DNA from: Idiomarina rhizosphaerae
GTDB lineage: Bacteria; Pseudomonadota; Gammaproteobacteria; Enterobacterales; Alteromonadaceae
Length of the DNA stretch: 64,000 bases
Assembly: GCF_024159085.1 (NCBI RefSeq)
Contig: NZ_JAMZDE010000008.1
Span: 434,001-498,000 of the forward strand
Direction: 5' to 3'
Position 1 is the stretch's first letter; every line of letters starts with the position of its first letter. The notes under the pieces were generated by a model. That model made no database searches. It saw only the letters and a program-made list of their open reading frames with translations, and was not told the DNA's origin. Positions 18,178 through 27,636 of this stretch are shown in pieces. Made by a program: the position numbers and the translations under genes.

Positions 18178-19209
18178 TCAGACTAAATCGAGCGATTCTG
18201 TAGGTACTCTAACCACAGTTAATAACGCCCGGTGCCCCAGCGCCACTTTGGCATTAGGGAAAATAATATGTTCACCGTCATGCTGCGCGTAACACGCCTT
18301 GTCACCATCCCAGGCTAGTATCTCCCCTTTATTAAAAGAGGTGAAATTAGCTACATCATCCGCAAAGTTTAGCTCAAAGTCAGGTTGTGTGCGGTTAATG
18401 GTTTGCGCTTCTTTGAACACAAAATGCTGTTCCGGTTCAAAAGGGCCAAAATCCTGCTCAGCTTGCGAAATTAAGTTGCGTAAAGTGGCTTCCGCTGCGG
18501 CAAACTTCGCCCTGTCATTTTCGCCAAAGGGACGAACTTTCCCTAGCTCAACAGTAAACGCATGAGCATTAAACTGGCGTGCGCTAAAATATGAAAATGT
18601 CGTTGTCGGTGCCTGGTTTAATAATACCGTATCAACACCACAAGCCAGCAAAAACTGGAGCTGTTGGCGGCTGTAAGGTGCGCCGTGAGTAAACGGATAA
18701 ACCGCAAATTTCTCACGTTTTGAGTCTCGAATGGCAGTATGTAAGTCATAATGAAACCGTTCGCGGGATCCTTCCGGGGCCGATTGATAGAAACGCTCTA
18801 CATAGTTTTCTATCTTTGCTGCACGCTCGCGTTCTTTATTTTGCGTACTGCCTTTACTGTGCTCGCCACTAAACAGCCGGTTCATATTTTCTTCAACAAA
18901 CCGCTCACCTTTGTTAATTGAGGCTGGATTTGCAATTAAAAACAGCGTGCGGTGCGTTACTGTCTGCTTTTCATCAATAATGTCGTTAATGATATCCCGG
19001 CATATTTCGATAGGAGCCGTTTCATTGCCATGCACAGCACAGGATAACACAATATCCTTGTGTCCCGGATTAGCCGGCGAAACTTCTAACACCCCGCTAT
19101 CCCAGACGGACAGTTTTGTGCCATTGCTCAATGTTAAGTCATAACTCTCGTCACAACCCCACTCATGTTCACGAGTCCAGGCCAGAAAATCAGAAAATAC
19201 CTTATTCAC
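18178..19209 (-). CDS. astE: Succinylglutamate desuccinylase
   Basis: AstE performs the last step of the arginine succinyltransferase pathway: N-succinylglutamate to succinate and glutamate. The 343-residue protein shows the M14-like zinc ligands in CAVHGNETAP (His and Glu) and DLHTAIRD (His), the substrate-contacting ENMNRLF segment and FTVELGKVRPFG with the catalytic Glu. It is separated from the other ast genes, which are not in the window, and lies 12 bases after the DUF599 gene on the same strand. Its product feeds glutamate and succinate into central metabolism. Confidence 0.92.
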   Translation of the reverse strand: MNKVFSDFLAWTREHEWGCDESYDLTLSNGTKLSVWDSGVLEVSPANPGHKDIVLSCAVHGNETAPIEICRDIINDIIDEKQTVTHRTLFLIANPASINKGERFVEENMNRLFSGEHSKGSTQNKERERAAKIENYVERFYQSAPEGSRERFHYDLHTAIRDSKREKFAVYPFTHGAPYSRQQLQFLLACGVDTVLLNQAPTTTFSYFSARQFNAHAFTVELGKVRPFGENDRAKFAAAEATLRNLISQAEQDFGPFEPEQHFVFKEAQTINRTQPDFELNFADDVANFTSFNKGEILAWDGDKACYAQHDGEHIIFPNAKVALGHRALLTVVRVPTESLDLV

Positions 19210-19221
19210 AACCTTCTCCTA

Positions 19222-19932
19222 TTATTTTTTTCCCGGCACATAGCCTTTCGTTGCCAACAATTCACGTAATACTCGTGAACGATATTCACGACGATAAAGC
19301 ACTGCGACAACCACCGCACTTGAAGCAATTAAGATGACGGGATGCAGAAACCAGGATAAATATGCCAAAGCAAAATAATATGTGCGCAGACCCTTATTGT
19401 ACTCATGCCCGGACTGATCCAGCACTTTTGCCGCGTGCATAGCAAAACGCCGACGCTCTTCTTCTGGTTTATTGCCCTGATGATACTCAACGGAAGCTCC
19501 CAGCAGTACAGACACAAAGCCGAACTGACGAATAGACCAGGTAAACTTAAAGAAAGCGTAGATAAAAATAAGCGCCAGCACTGACAACTTAAACTGCACC
19601 AGAGATGAACTGCTCGCGGGGCTCATGGGGATTTCGTTTAGCACCAGCACGACTTCATCAGCATGCGCTAAGACTGTCAGCACACCAGCCAGAACTAAAA
19701 TGGTAGAGGAGGCGAAAAAAGTTACAGTTCTCTCGACATTACCAATAAGTGACGCGTCAGCAACTTGATTTTCTTTGTGCATGACAGTGGTAAACCAGTC
19801 AATTCTTAACGAGCATAGAATACTCGACAGACAATGCGTGGTTCGGGCTCGTTTGCGGGCAAACAATGAATAGCCTATCCAGCAGAAAAAGAAAAATAGC
19901 AATGCGGCAAGATCAAGAAGCGACAGCAACAT
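19222..19932 (-). CDS. DUF599 family membrane protein
   Basis: This 236-residue protein has about four hydrophobic segments and the typical DUF599 start (LDLAALLFFFFCWIGYSLFA). Conserved polar stretches read RIDWFTTVMHKENQVADASLIGNVERTVTFFAS and KGLRTYYFALAYLSWFLHP across the segments. Its function is unknown in the family. It appears to form a two-gene unit with astE, but the link is probably incidental. Confidence 0.8.
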   Translation of the reverse strand: MLLSLLDLAALLFFFFCWIGYSLFARKRARTTHCLSSILCSLRIDWFTTVMHKENQVADASLIGNVERTVTFFASSTILVLAGVLTVLAHADEVVLVLNEIPMSPASSSSLVQFKLSVLALIFIYAFFKFTWSIRQFGFVSVLLGASVEYHQGNKPEEERRRFAMHAAKVLDQSGHEYNKGLRTYYFALAYLSWFLHPVILIASSAVVVAVLYRREYRSRVLRELLATKGYVPGKK

Positions 19933-20018
19933 GTCAGGGTTTCCTCTGGAGTGTTCGGTTATTAATAATTTAACAGTTTAGAGTAATTAGTTTACCAGTT
20001 TATGACGAACCATACGAT

Positions 20019-20044
20019 AAAGCCGGAGACTTAGCTCCGGCTTT
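20019..20044 (-). terminator. Terminator after RND efflux operon
   Basis: A perfect 10-bp stem (AAAGCCGGAG with CTCCGGCTTT, 6-base loop) lies 20 bases downstream of the RND permease stop. The T run is short on either strand, so termination efficiency is uncertain. Confidence 0.6.
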
Positions 20045-20063
20045 CTTTCATTTCCTCAAGCAC

Positions 20064-23000
20064 TTAGTAATGCTCTAGTGCCTCTTTGGTACTCATGTCT
20101 TTAGGTTCAGGTGGCGTTGCCAGCCCGTACCAGGACAACATGGTACGCATCCCTCGCTTAGTATCAGCCAAAATCAAGTACAGACAAGGTATTAACAACA
20201 AGGTAATAACCGTTGCGAAAATAATACCGAAGGCCAGTGATATAGCCATTGGTATCACTATTTTAGCCTGCAGACTCTTTTCCAGTACAATAGGTAATAA
20301 GCCAAAAAAGGTCGTTAACGAGGTTAAGGTTATTGCGCGGAAGCGACGGCAACCGGCATCCAGCACTGCCTTACGTAAATCCGTTCCCATTTCCCGGGCG
20401 CGGTTAACGTAATCGACCATAACCAGGCTGTCGTTCACCACAACCCCGGCCAAAGCAATGATACCAAACAGGCTCAAAATACTGACCGGCATACCAATAA
20501 CCCAGTGGCCAATAATGGCACCGATAATACCAAAAGGTATCACCGACATAATGATCAGCGGCTGACTATAGGATTTCAGCGGAATTGCCATTAGTGCATA
20601 GACCGCAAACATTGCCAAAAAACCACCAAGGGCAAGAGAGCCTGTTGCTTCAGCTTCATCCTGAGTCGCGCCCTGCAGTTGGAAATTAACGCTAGGGTAC
20701 TTATCTAGGATTGGCTGGATTTTTTGTTCACGAACTTCATTTACAACTCGGAAAGGCTCTACTGTGTCTTTATCGACCCGTGCACGAACGTTCACCGAGC
20801 GCTGACGGTCAATACGAGTAATGGTGCTATAACCTTCAGCGAACTCAATATCAGCCAATTCTGTAAATGGAATTTCAGAACCATCGGCTGCACGCAGCTT
20901 CATATCCTGCAAGTTGCCAACGGACTCACGCTGGTCACGCGGGTAACGAACCATGACTTTAACTTCTTCGTCGCCACGCTGTATGCGCTGAGCTTCAGCA
21001 CCGTAAAAAGCGTAACGCACCTGCGTAGCCAGTTCAGCCAGATTAATCCCCATAGCGGTGGCTAATGGTTTGGTCTGCAAAAGAATCTCTTCTTTACCGT
21101 CACCAAAGGTATCTTCAATATCAAATACCCCGTCATAGTCGGCAAGTTCCAGCTTAAGCTCATCCGCAGCGGCTTTCAGCTCGTCCAGGTTTTCACCTAT
21201 TAACTGAAACTCAATATCAAAGCCACTACCGCCACTCATGCTTCCCTGAAAGTTAAGAGCTCGCACCCCTGCTAGTTCGGGAACAGCTTCACGCCATTGG
21301 TTCACAATTTCAAAACCGTCTATCTGGCGGTCTTCACCTTTTTTCAACTCTACAAAAACAGTACCGGCAGTATTGCCATCCATCCAGATATTGGTATGAC
21401 GGACAACGGCTTCACCGTCATTTTCTTTAATCCGACTGTTCACTTCATTGAGTGACTTTTCAACACTGTTCAGAACTTCAATGGTACGAGTTTCTGAGGT
21501 GCCGGGCTGCATTTCAACATTCGCCTGAATAAAATCGCTAGGAATATCCGGGAAGAAAACCCAACGCACAATACCTCCACTCATAAGACCTACCATCAGA
21601 ATCAGCATACCGACAAAGGTTGCCAACGTGGTATAGCGGTAGTGCAGGCATTTTTTAAGGAACGGTCGATAGTAATTATCTACGAAAGACTTAATTGCAC
21701 TCGCAAATTTATTACGAAAACGTTGGAAAGCATTGGCTTTTTCACCTTTCTGTTTGGAGTATTTCATATTAGCGATGTGCGCTGGCAATATGAGTTTTGA
21801 CTCCACCAAGGAAAAGGCCAGACAAAGGATAACGACCCAGGCAATAGACTCCCAGATAGCGCCCATACCTCCTTCAACCGTCAACATAGGTACAAAGGCA
21901 ACCATAGTTGTTAGTACGCCAAAGGTGGCCGGCATTGCCACACGCTTAGCTCCGGCAATAACGTTATCGATACTTTTACCGTTTTCCTCTATTTCGGTAT
22001 AGGCACTTTCTCCTATGACTATCGCGTCATCCACCACTATCCCTAATACCAGTATGAAGCCGAACAGCGATATCATATTAATTGAGATATCAAACATCGG
22101 CAGTGGCATTAACGCAATGGTGCCTAAAAAGCACACCGGAATGCCTATCATGACCCAGAACGCCAAACGCAGTTGTAAGAATAACGACAACATAAGGAAG
22201 ACCAACAGCCCGCCCATCCACATGTTGTTCATCATCAAGTCTAAGCGGCCTTGCAGGTAATAAGACGAATCTCCCCACTGTGCTACCTGAACGCCGTCGG
22301 GCAGCTCTTCATTTTTTTTCTCGGTATAGCCACGGACGTATTCAGCTATTTTAAGATCGTTTTGATCACCCACTGACTGCACGCGGATAAAAGTTGCCGG
22401 TTTGCCATCAAAACGGGTATAAGACTCTTCTTCAATAAAGCCGTCTTCTACTTTGGCTATATCGCCCAGAGTTAAACGCGTACCGTCGGCGCGACTCAAC
22501 AAGACAATTTTTTCAAATTCGCCGCCAACGTAAGCCTGATTATTGGCGCGCAATAAAATGTCACCGTTCGGAGTTTTTATTGAGCCACCAGCAACATCAA
22601 TAGAAGTGCCACGGACAGCTTCCACGATTTGCGAGAACGTGAGTCCGTAACGCTCAAGATCCTGCTGAGAAATCTCAATTGAGATTTCATAATCGCGATC
22701 ACCGACCACATCAACCTTGGTGATACCGCCAACGGTTTTCAGTTCATCCCGGACTTCTTTTGCAAGCTCTTTGCGGGCTCGTTCATCCAAATCACCATAT
22801 ACCGACATCCAGATAACTTGTCGTTGTGGTCTTACCCGGTAAATATTCGGTTTCTCGATTTGCTGAGGGAAGTTAGGAATGGCATCCACCAGCATTTTCA
22901 CCTCGTCCATGACAACTTGCACGTCATAGTCAGGTTCAACTTCCAAAGTGACACTACCGCCGCCTTCCCGCGACTGAGAGGTCATCTCTTCAATACCATC

Positions 23001-23240
23001 AACATCTTCAATGGCATCTTCTATCAGCATGATAACGCCCTGCTCTACTTCCTGTGGCGCGGCACCGGGAAACGGTACCTGAATACTGATAATATTCAGT
23101 TCAATTTCTGGAAACATTTGCTTGCGCACACTGAATACCGATAATGCGCCTGCAACCAGAATAATGATCATCAATAAGTTCGCGGCTACCGAATTGCGTG
23201 CAAACCACGCAATCAGACCGGTTTGTTTTTCAGTCGTCAT
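20064..23240 (-). CDS. RND efflux transporter permease (HAE-1 type)
   Basis: The 1058-residue inner-membrane pump subunit of a resistance-nodulation-division system, driven by proton influx. It has the family duplication: helix 1 (NSVAANLLMIIILVAGALSVF), a large periplasmic loop, helices 2-6, helix 7 (YTTLATFVGMLILMVGLMSGG), a second loop and the final helices. The proton-relay Asp pair is seen in LGIVVDDAIVIGE of helix 4. It starts 5 bases after the adaptor gene stop. No outer-membrane channel gene is adjacent, so a TolC-like partner elsewhere is expected. Substrates cannot be predicted; drug, detergent or lipid-like compounds are usual. Confidence 0.93.
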   Translation of the reverse strand: MTTEKQTGLIAWFARNSVAANLLMIIILVAGALSVFSVRKQMFPEIELNIISIQVPFPGAAPQEVEQGVIMLIEDAIEDVDGIEEMTSQSREGGGSVTLEVEPDYDVQVVMDEVKMLVDAIPNFPQQIEKPNIYRVRPQRQVIWMSVYGDLDERARKELAKEVRDELKTVGGITKVDVVGDRDYEISIEISQQDLERYGLTFSQIVEAVRGTSIDVAGGSIKTPNGDILLRANNQAYVGGEFEKIVLLSRADGTRLTLGDIAKVEDGFIEEESYTRFDGKPATFIRVQSVGDQNDLKIAEYVRGYTEKKNEELPDGVQVAQWGDSSYYLQGRLDLMMNNMWMGGLLVFLMLSLFLQLRLAFWVMIGIPVCFLGTIALMPLPMFDISINMISLFGFILVLGIVVDDAIVIGESAYTEIEENGKSIDNVIAGAKRVAMPATFGVLTTMVAFVPMLTVEGGMGAIWESIAWVVILCLAFSLVESKLILPAHIANMKYSKQKGEKANAFQRFRNKFASAIKSFVDNYYRPFLKKCLHYRYTTLATFVGMLILMVGLMSGGIVRWVFFPDIPSDFIQANVEMQPGTSETRTIEVLNSVEKSLNEVNSRIKENDGEAVVRHTNIWMDGNTAGTVFVELKKGEDRQIDGFEIVNQWREAVPELAGVRALNFQGSMSGGSGFDIEFQLIGENLDELKAAADELKLELADYDGVFDIEDTFGDGKEEILLQTKPLATAMGINLAELATQVRYAFYGAEAQRIQRGDEEVKVMVRYPRDQRESVGNLQDMKLRAADGSEIPFTELADIEFAEGYSTITRIDRQRSVNVRARVDKDTVEPFRVVNEVREQKIQPILDKYPSVNFQLQGATQDEAEATGSLALGGFLAMFAVYALMAIPLKSYSQPLIIMSVIPFGIIGAIIGHWVIGMPVSILSLFGIIALAGVVVNDSLVMVDYVNRAREMGTDLRKAVLDAGCRRFRAITLTSLTTFFGLLPIVLEKSLQAKIVIPMAISLAFGIIFATVITLLLIPCLYLILADTKRGMRTMLSWYGLATPPEPKDMSTKEALEHY

Positions 23241-23245
23241 GATGT

Positions 23246-24475
23246 TTACCCGCCTACATTTTCAGAATCTTCGGCTATTTTCTCGCCGTTTTCATCGGTT
23301 TTAGCCGTTGTTTCCATCTGCTCTGGCAGTGGGTCGCCGGGCAAACGTACCTTCATCCCCGGTAACGCGTTCTTCAGCTGTGTCAGTACGACTCTGTCTC
23401 CACTTTCCAGCCCGGAACTGATAAGACTCGTATTCCCCTGAGTTCGCACAACGTCAACATCACGCTTTTCCAGCTCTCGATTCTCAGGAACAATCCAGAC
23501 AGATCCATCAGGGTTCAGTGCGTAAGTCGGAACTTCCATCACCCCTTTAGCTGCAGTACCTTCTATTTTTGCTTGCACAAAACGTCCATAGCGCAAAGGA
23601 ATAGGATGTGTCTCTTCACCCAGGTTGTAAGGGTCAGAAACTTCTACAACGCCATAGATAACCCGGCTGTTTTCATCTAAAACGCCTTCTGTCCGAACCA
23701 GACGTCCCTGCCAGGTCGCCGACTCACCGGAAACCATTGATTCTAACTGCACTCGGGGCGCTTCTTCCGCAAGAGCCGGATCTAGAATATAAGTCATATC
23801 AAGGTCACTTAATGGCAACCGAACTTCTGCCGTACGGGTATCAAATACCAAGGCTATCTGGCTACCCATTGAAACAAACTGCCCCAAGTTGGCTTCTTTA
23901 CTACGGAGTACGCTATCGTAAGGTGCTTTTATGGTGGTTCGCTCTAAATCACGCTCGGCTTTAGCCAGGTTCGCTTCGGCTGACTCTACCGCAGCAATGG
24001 CACTGGCGAGTTGAGGTTTGCGCAAGCCTAGTTCAGGTGCCTTCCCTTCTTTGAAGGCCGACCATTCTTCTTCAGCAACGCGGGCACGTGCTTTCTCTTG
24101 TTCTAACTCGGACTGAGCCTGTAACAAGTTAGCCCGAGCCTGTTGGACCGCAACTTCATAGTCAGACGGATCGACCTGAACCAGCATATCGCCTTTCTTG
24201 AAGAAACCACCGGCATGGTAATTCGCTGCAACATCAACAATTTGTCCGGTCACTTCTGCAACCAGAGTAGTCGAATGCTTTGGTTTTACCGTGCCCTGAG
24301 AATCAACAATAAATGTCATGTCGCGAGGGCTGACTTCCAGAACTTCAACCATCGCAGCAGGTTTACTTCGCTCTTTTTGTTTTGGCGGCTCCGCAGACAT
24401 GCTTGCAAGTATCGATAAAACGACAGCTCCAACAATAATCAACGGCGGAATAAAGGCTCGTTTTTTAAATTTCAT
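23246..24475 (-). CDS. RND efflux periplasmic adaptor (membrane fusion protein)
   Basis: The 409-residue adaptor links the RND permease to an outer-membrane channel. An N-terminal helix (AFIPPLIIVGAVVLSILASM) anchors it in the inner membrane, and no lipobox is present. It is followed by a barrel-sandwich/lipoyl half motif (GQIVDVAANYHAGGFFKKGDMLVQVDPSDYEVAVQQARA is split around a helical hairpin of about 70 residues rich in Ala, Glu and Arg), a beta-barrel domain and a C-terminal Gly/Glu-rich tail. It is the first gene of the two-gene pump operon, and the 120-base gap upstream contains two dyads. Confidence 0.92.
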   Translation of the reverse strand: MKFKKRAFIPPLIIVGAVVLSILASMSAEPPKQKERSKPAAMVEVLEVSPRDMTFIVDSQGTVKPKHSTTLVAEVTGQIVDVAANYHAGGFFKKGDMLVQVDPSDYEVAVQQARANLLQAQSELEQEKARARVAEEEWSAFKEGKAPELGLRKPQLASAIAAVESAEANLAKAERDLERTTIKAPYDSVLRSKEANLGQFVSMGSQIALVFDTRTAEVRLPLSDLDMTYILDPALAEEAPRVQLESMVSGESATWQGRLVRTEGVLDENSRVIYGVVEVSDPYNLGEETHPIPLRYGRFVQAKIEGTAAKGVMEVPTYALNPDGSVWIVPENRELEKRDVDVVRTQGNTSLISSGLESGDRVVLTQLKNALPGMKVRLPGDPLPEQMETTAKTDENGEKIAEDSENVGG

Positions 24476-24512
24476 TTTTTATTGTTCTCATAATTGATTA
24501 ACTCACAGCGTT

Positions 24513-24562
24513 ATTATTGCTGTTAATAATGTAAAATGTTAGACGTTAACTGTTGCCAGTTA
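24513..24562. promoter_or_regulatory. Two dyads upstream of RND operon
   Basis: ATTATT-(6)-AATAAT at 24513-24530 and TAACTG-(4)-CAGTTA at 24547-24562 lie 40-90 bases before the adaptor start, where a repressor such as a TetR-family protein could bind. No regulator gene is adjacent, and the dyads are short enough to arise by chance. Confidence 0.3.
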
Positions 24563-24595
24563 TGTGAATCCGGCACTAAGTTGTAACTGACTGTT

Positions 24596-26563
24596 TCAGC
24601 CTTCAAGTAACCAACGTTCCGCGGCCTCAACATAACGCGGTTTACCCACCAGCAAGACCACGTCCTGCGGTTGTAACTCGGTATCACTATCAGGCTCCGG
24701 AATTTCCTCGTCGTCACGCCGTAAAGCCTTCAATTGCACCTGATGCTTCTCCCAGTCTAACTCATCGATGCGTTTGCCCGTCGCCCATGCGCCTTCCGGT
24801 AGAGTTAAAGCACGCAAAAACTCAAGTTTGTCAGCCAGTTCCGGCGTAATTTCAGTTTCATCCCCCTGGAAAAACCCATGCATTTCACCGTAATGGTTAC
24901 GTCTTTCTTTATCCAGCCGCGCAAGAATACGGCGTATTGGAATACCGCTGCGGCTAAGCACGTGCGAAATCAGCATTAAACTCGCCTCCAGTGTATCCGG
25001 CACCACTTGCGACGCTCCGGCTTCCTGTAACTGAGTTAACCTCATATCGTCACGACTCCGTACAATAATGTAAGCGTCGGGGTTTAACTGACGAAGCTCT
25101 TTTAGCACTTCGAGCGCACGCAGGTCATCGGCGAAACTGATAATAATAAGATCGACACTCTCAGCTCCTACCGCCCGTAAGATGTCTTTTCGGGCGCTGT
25201 CACCAAAGTAGACACGGGCGCCACCGGCAACGGCTTCCTGAACTCGCATGGGGTCATTATCTACAGCTATGTGAGTAATTCCCTCGGCGTCCAAAAATCG
25301 ACTCATGGTTTGACCAACCCGGCCAAAGCCGCAAATAAGTACCTGGTTCTCCAACCCTTCACTGCCTGAGGTTCGTTGCTGCTCAATATCGACTAGAGGG
25401 TCAGGGTGGCGGACGACCAGATTCACCAAAGATTTCAGACGATGAATCACAATGGGTGTTATCGCCATACTCAATACACCAATACCTATCATACTGGTGA
25501 CTATCTCTTTACTCAGTAGACCATGGCTGCTTGCCAACGCGACGATAACAAAGCCAAACTCCCCCATTTGAAACAGCGAAATACCACTACCCCAGGCGTC
25601 TTCATCCCGTTCTCCCATAAAACGCGCGACTGAACTAATTAAGGCAATTTTTATTACCGCCATTACAACCAGAGCCAGCAATATCCAATGAAAATTTTGA
25701 ATAAAACCATAGAGCTCAAGCTGCATACCGATGGTGGTAAAGAACAAACCCATTAAGATGTCCCGGAACGGACGAATATCAGCTTCCAGTTGATGTTTAT
25801 ACTGACTTTCTCCCAGCATCATGCCAGCTAAAAAAGCACCTAACGCCATAGAAAGACCAAAAACGTGAGTCATACCACCAGCAACCAAGGCAACTAAAAG
25901 CGTGGCTAAAACAAACAGCTCATCAGTTCTTTGTTTGGCTATTTCTTTGAATAAATAGGGTAAGACCCATTTACCTATAGTCATAAGTACGGCAATAACT
26001 GCAGCACCTTTTGCCAGAGCTAATAATAAGGTGTAGCCAATATTGCCGTTATCGGAAGCCAGTAAAGGAATAATAATAAGTAGCGGTACCACCGCTATAT
26101 CCTGAAACAGCAAGATGGCAACACTCATCTGCCCGCGGCGGGTTGACGTCTGTGCGCTTTCCTTTAGCTGCTTGATAACGACCGCCGTAGAAGACAGTGC
26201 CAAGGCACCGGCAATAGCCAAAGACGCAGCCCATTCATCCAGCCAGATAAAACCAATAAGCAAAAAGACTAACAGTGAACCAAGAACCTGAGCGGCACCT
26301 AACCCGAATACCCACCGTCGCATGGCGATCATCTTAGGTAAGGAGAATTCAAGCCCCAGTGAAAACAGAAGCAAAACAATGCCCAGTTCAGCAACCAGGT
26401 GATAATCATCAGGGTCAGCTATCCAGCCCATAACATCGGGCCCGGCAATAATACCGGCGACTAAATACGCCAAAATTGCCGGCAATTTTACCCTTCTGAA
26501 GAGCCAGACAAGAATAACGGCAACCGCTAATAAAAGCAGAAGGCTGGAAAATGTACCGTTCAT
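24596..26563 (-). CDS. CPA2 cation:proton antiporter with TrkA domains (Kef-like)
   Basis: This 655-residue membrane protein has an N-terminal Na+/H+-exchanger domain of about 12 helices (residues 1-380), a TrkA-N nucleotide-binding domain starting ICGFGRVGQTMSRFLDAEG near residue 410, and a TrkA-C domain at the end (LPEGAWATGKRIDELDW... ending PQDVVLLVGKP). This matches the KefB/KefC group of potassium efflux systems that protect against electrophiles, and also broader Rossmann-gated antiporters. No KefF/KefG partner gene is adjacent, so glutathione gating is unproven. It is divergent from the GGDEF gene across 167 AT-rich bases. Confidence 0.88.
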   Translation of the reverse strand: MNGTFSSLLLLLAVAVILVWLFRRVKLPAILAYLVAGIIAGPDVMGWIADPDDYHLVAELGIVLLLFSLGLEFSLPKMIAMRRWVFGLGAAQVLGSLLVFLLIGFIWLDEWAASLAIAGALALSSTAVVIKQLKESAQTSTRRGQMSVAILLFQDIAVVPLLIIIPLLASDNGNIGYTLLLALAKGAAVIAVLMTIGKWVLPYLFKEIAKQRTDELFVLATLLVALVAGGMTHVFGLSMALGAFLAGMMLGESQYKHQLEADIRPFRDILMGLFFTTIGMQLELYGFIQNFHWILLALVVMAVIKIALISSVARFMGERDEDAWGSGISLFQMGEFGFVIVALASSHGLLSKEIVTSMIGIGVLSMAITPIVIHRLKSLVNLVVRHPDPLVDIEQQRTSGSEGLENQVLICGFGRVGQTMSRFLDAEGITHIAVDNDPMRVQEAVAGGARVYFGDSARKDILRAVGAESVDLIIISFADDLRALEVLKELRQLNPDAYIIVRSRDDMRLTQLQEAGASQVVPDTLEASLMLISHVLSRSGIPIRRILARLDKERRNHYGEMHGFFQGDETEITPELADKLEFLRALTLPEGAWATGKRIDELDWEKHQVQLKALRRDDEEIPEPDSDTELQPQDVVLLVGKPRYVEAAERWLLEG

Positions 26564-26730
26564 TCATAAACTCCTGGATTTCTTTGTTTTTATGAGTGTC
26601 AAAATAGTAACACTCTTTTGTTGCAGAAAAACTAGCTCTTATAACGTTTTGTAAAATATAGCTTTTCTATTTTTGGCCTAATATTTGCAAATAAATTTTC
26701 AATTATCAAATTTAGGCAAAAAGGTTTGTC

Positions 26731-27636
26731 ATGCTAAACAGAGCTGTAGCAAAAACTGAGAGTAAGGCGGCTGAGAACAAAACTCAGGCAATTATCAGTC
26801 AATTAACCTCATCGGCTGATTTGCAAAGTAAATCAACCCCGTTAGCTGAGCGGTTACAGACATCTCTCGATTTGCATCAGGTATTGTCTATTTACGCAGA
26901 TTACATGGTTCAGCGTCTACCCGTAAGTGCCCTACAATTTATCTCCGATGACCAGATTATTAATTTAATTGGCGATTACGAAAGCCTTGAGAGCGAATAC
27001 TCGGTGATGCTTTATGCCGATAAAGAATACTTAGGACAAATGGTTTATCAATTCAAACGCCAACCATCCTATGTGAATAAAGTGCGCCTGGAACAAATGC
27101 ACCGACAGCTGACTTTCCCCTTGCGTAACGCTATGCATTTTTCACGCTTAAGAAAAGTTGCGATACGCGACCATTTAACAGGCCTCGGCAACCGGGCTTT
27201 ACTGGACGAAACTCTTGAGCACATCAGTGCACGCTTAAAACGTGATAACAAGCAGTCTCATATTGTCATGTTATTGGATATGGATGGCTTTAAAAACGTC
27301 AACGACCGTCATGGGCACCAACAAGGTGACGAGGTACTGAAGTTGTTCGGCAATTTATTGCAGCAACAACTGCGCGATACTGATCGGGTATTTCGCTATG
27401 GTGGCGATGAGTTCGTATTAATATTGGAAAACACGCGACCAGCACAAGCAGATGACGTTTTTCGTCGTATTCGGGATGCGCTCAATAACGATATTAGCCT
27501 CGCCACTTTCAATATTGGCGTTAGTGCCGGAAGCCTGGTTATGGAAAGTTTTCATAGCCCACAGGATATTATTGACGAAGCCGACAGACGCCTATATGCC
27601 GCTAAACTTGCCGGTAAGAATCAGCACCTGAGCTAA
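26731..27636 (+). CDS. GGDEF diguanylate cyclase
   Basis: This 301-residue cytosolic protein has a C-terminal GGDEF domain (about residues 140-300) that should make cyclic di-GMP. The active-site loop reads FRYGGDEFVLIL, and the inhibitory I-site RDTD lies five residues before it. The metal-binding MLLDMDGFKNVNDRHGH stretch is intact, so catalysis and feedback inhibition both look functional. The N-terminal 130 residues resemble a small GAF-like sensory domain, with no membrane helix. The start has AAAAAGG upstream. The 3' end overlaps tilS by 35 bases on the opposite strand. Confidence 0.92.
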   Translation: MLNRAVAKTESKAAENKTQAIISQLTSSADLQSKSTPLAERLQTSLDLHQVLSIYADYMVQRLPVSALQFISDDQIINLIGDYESLESEYSVMLYADKEYLGQMVYQFKRQPSYVNKVRLEQMHRQLTFPLRNAMHFSRLRKVAIRDHLTGLGNRALLDETLEHISARLKRDNKQSHIVMLLDMDGFKNVNDRHGHQQGDEVLKLFGNLLQQQLRDTDRVFRYGGDEFVLILENTRPAQADDVFRRIRDALNNDISLATFNIGVSAGSLVMESFHSPQDIIDEADRRLYAAKLAGKNQHLS

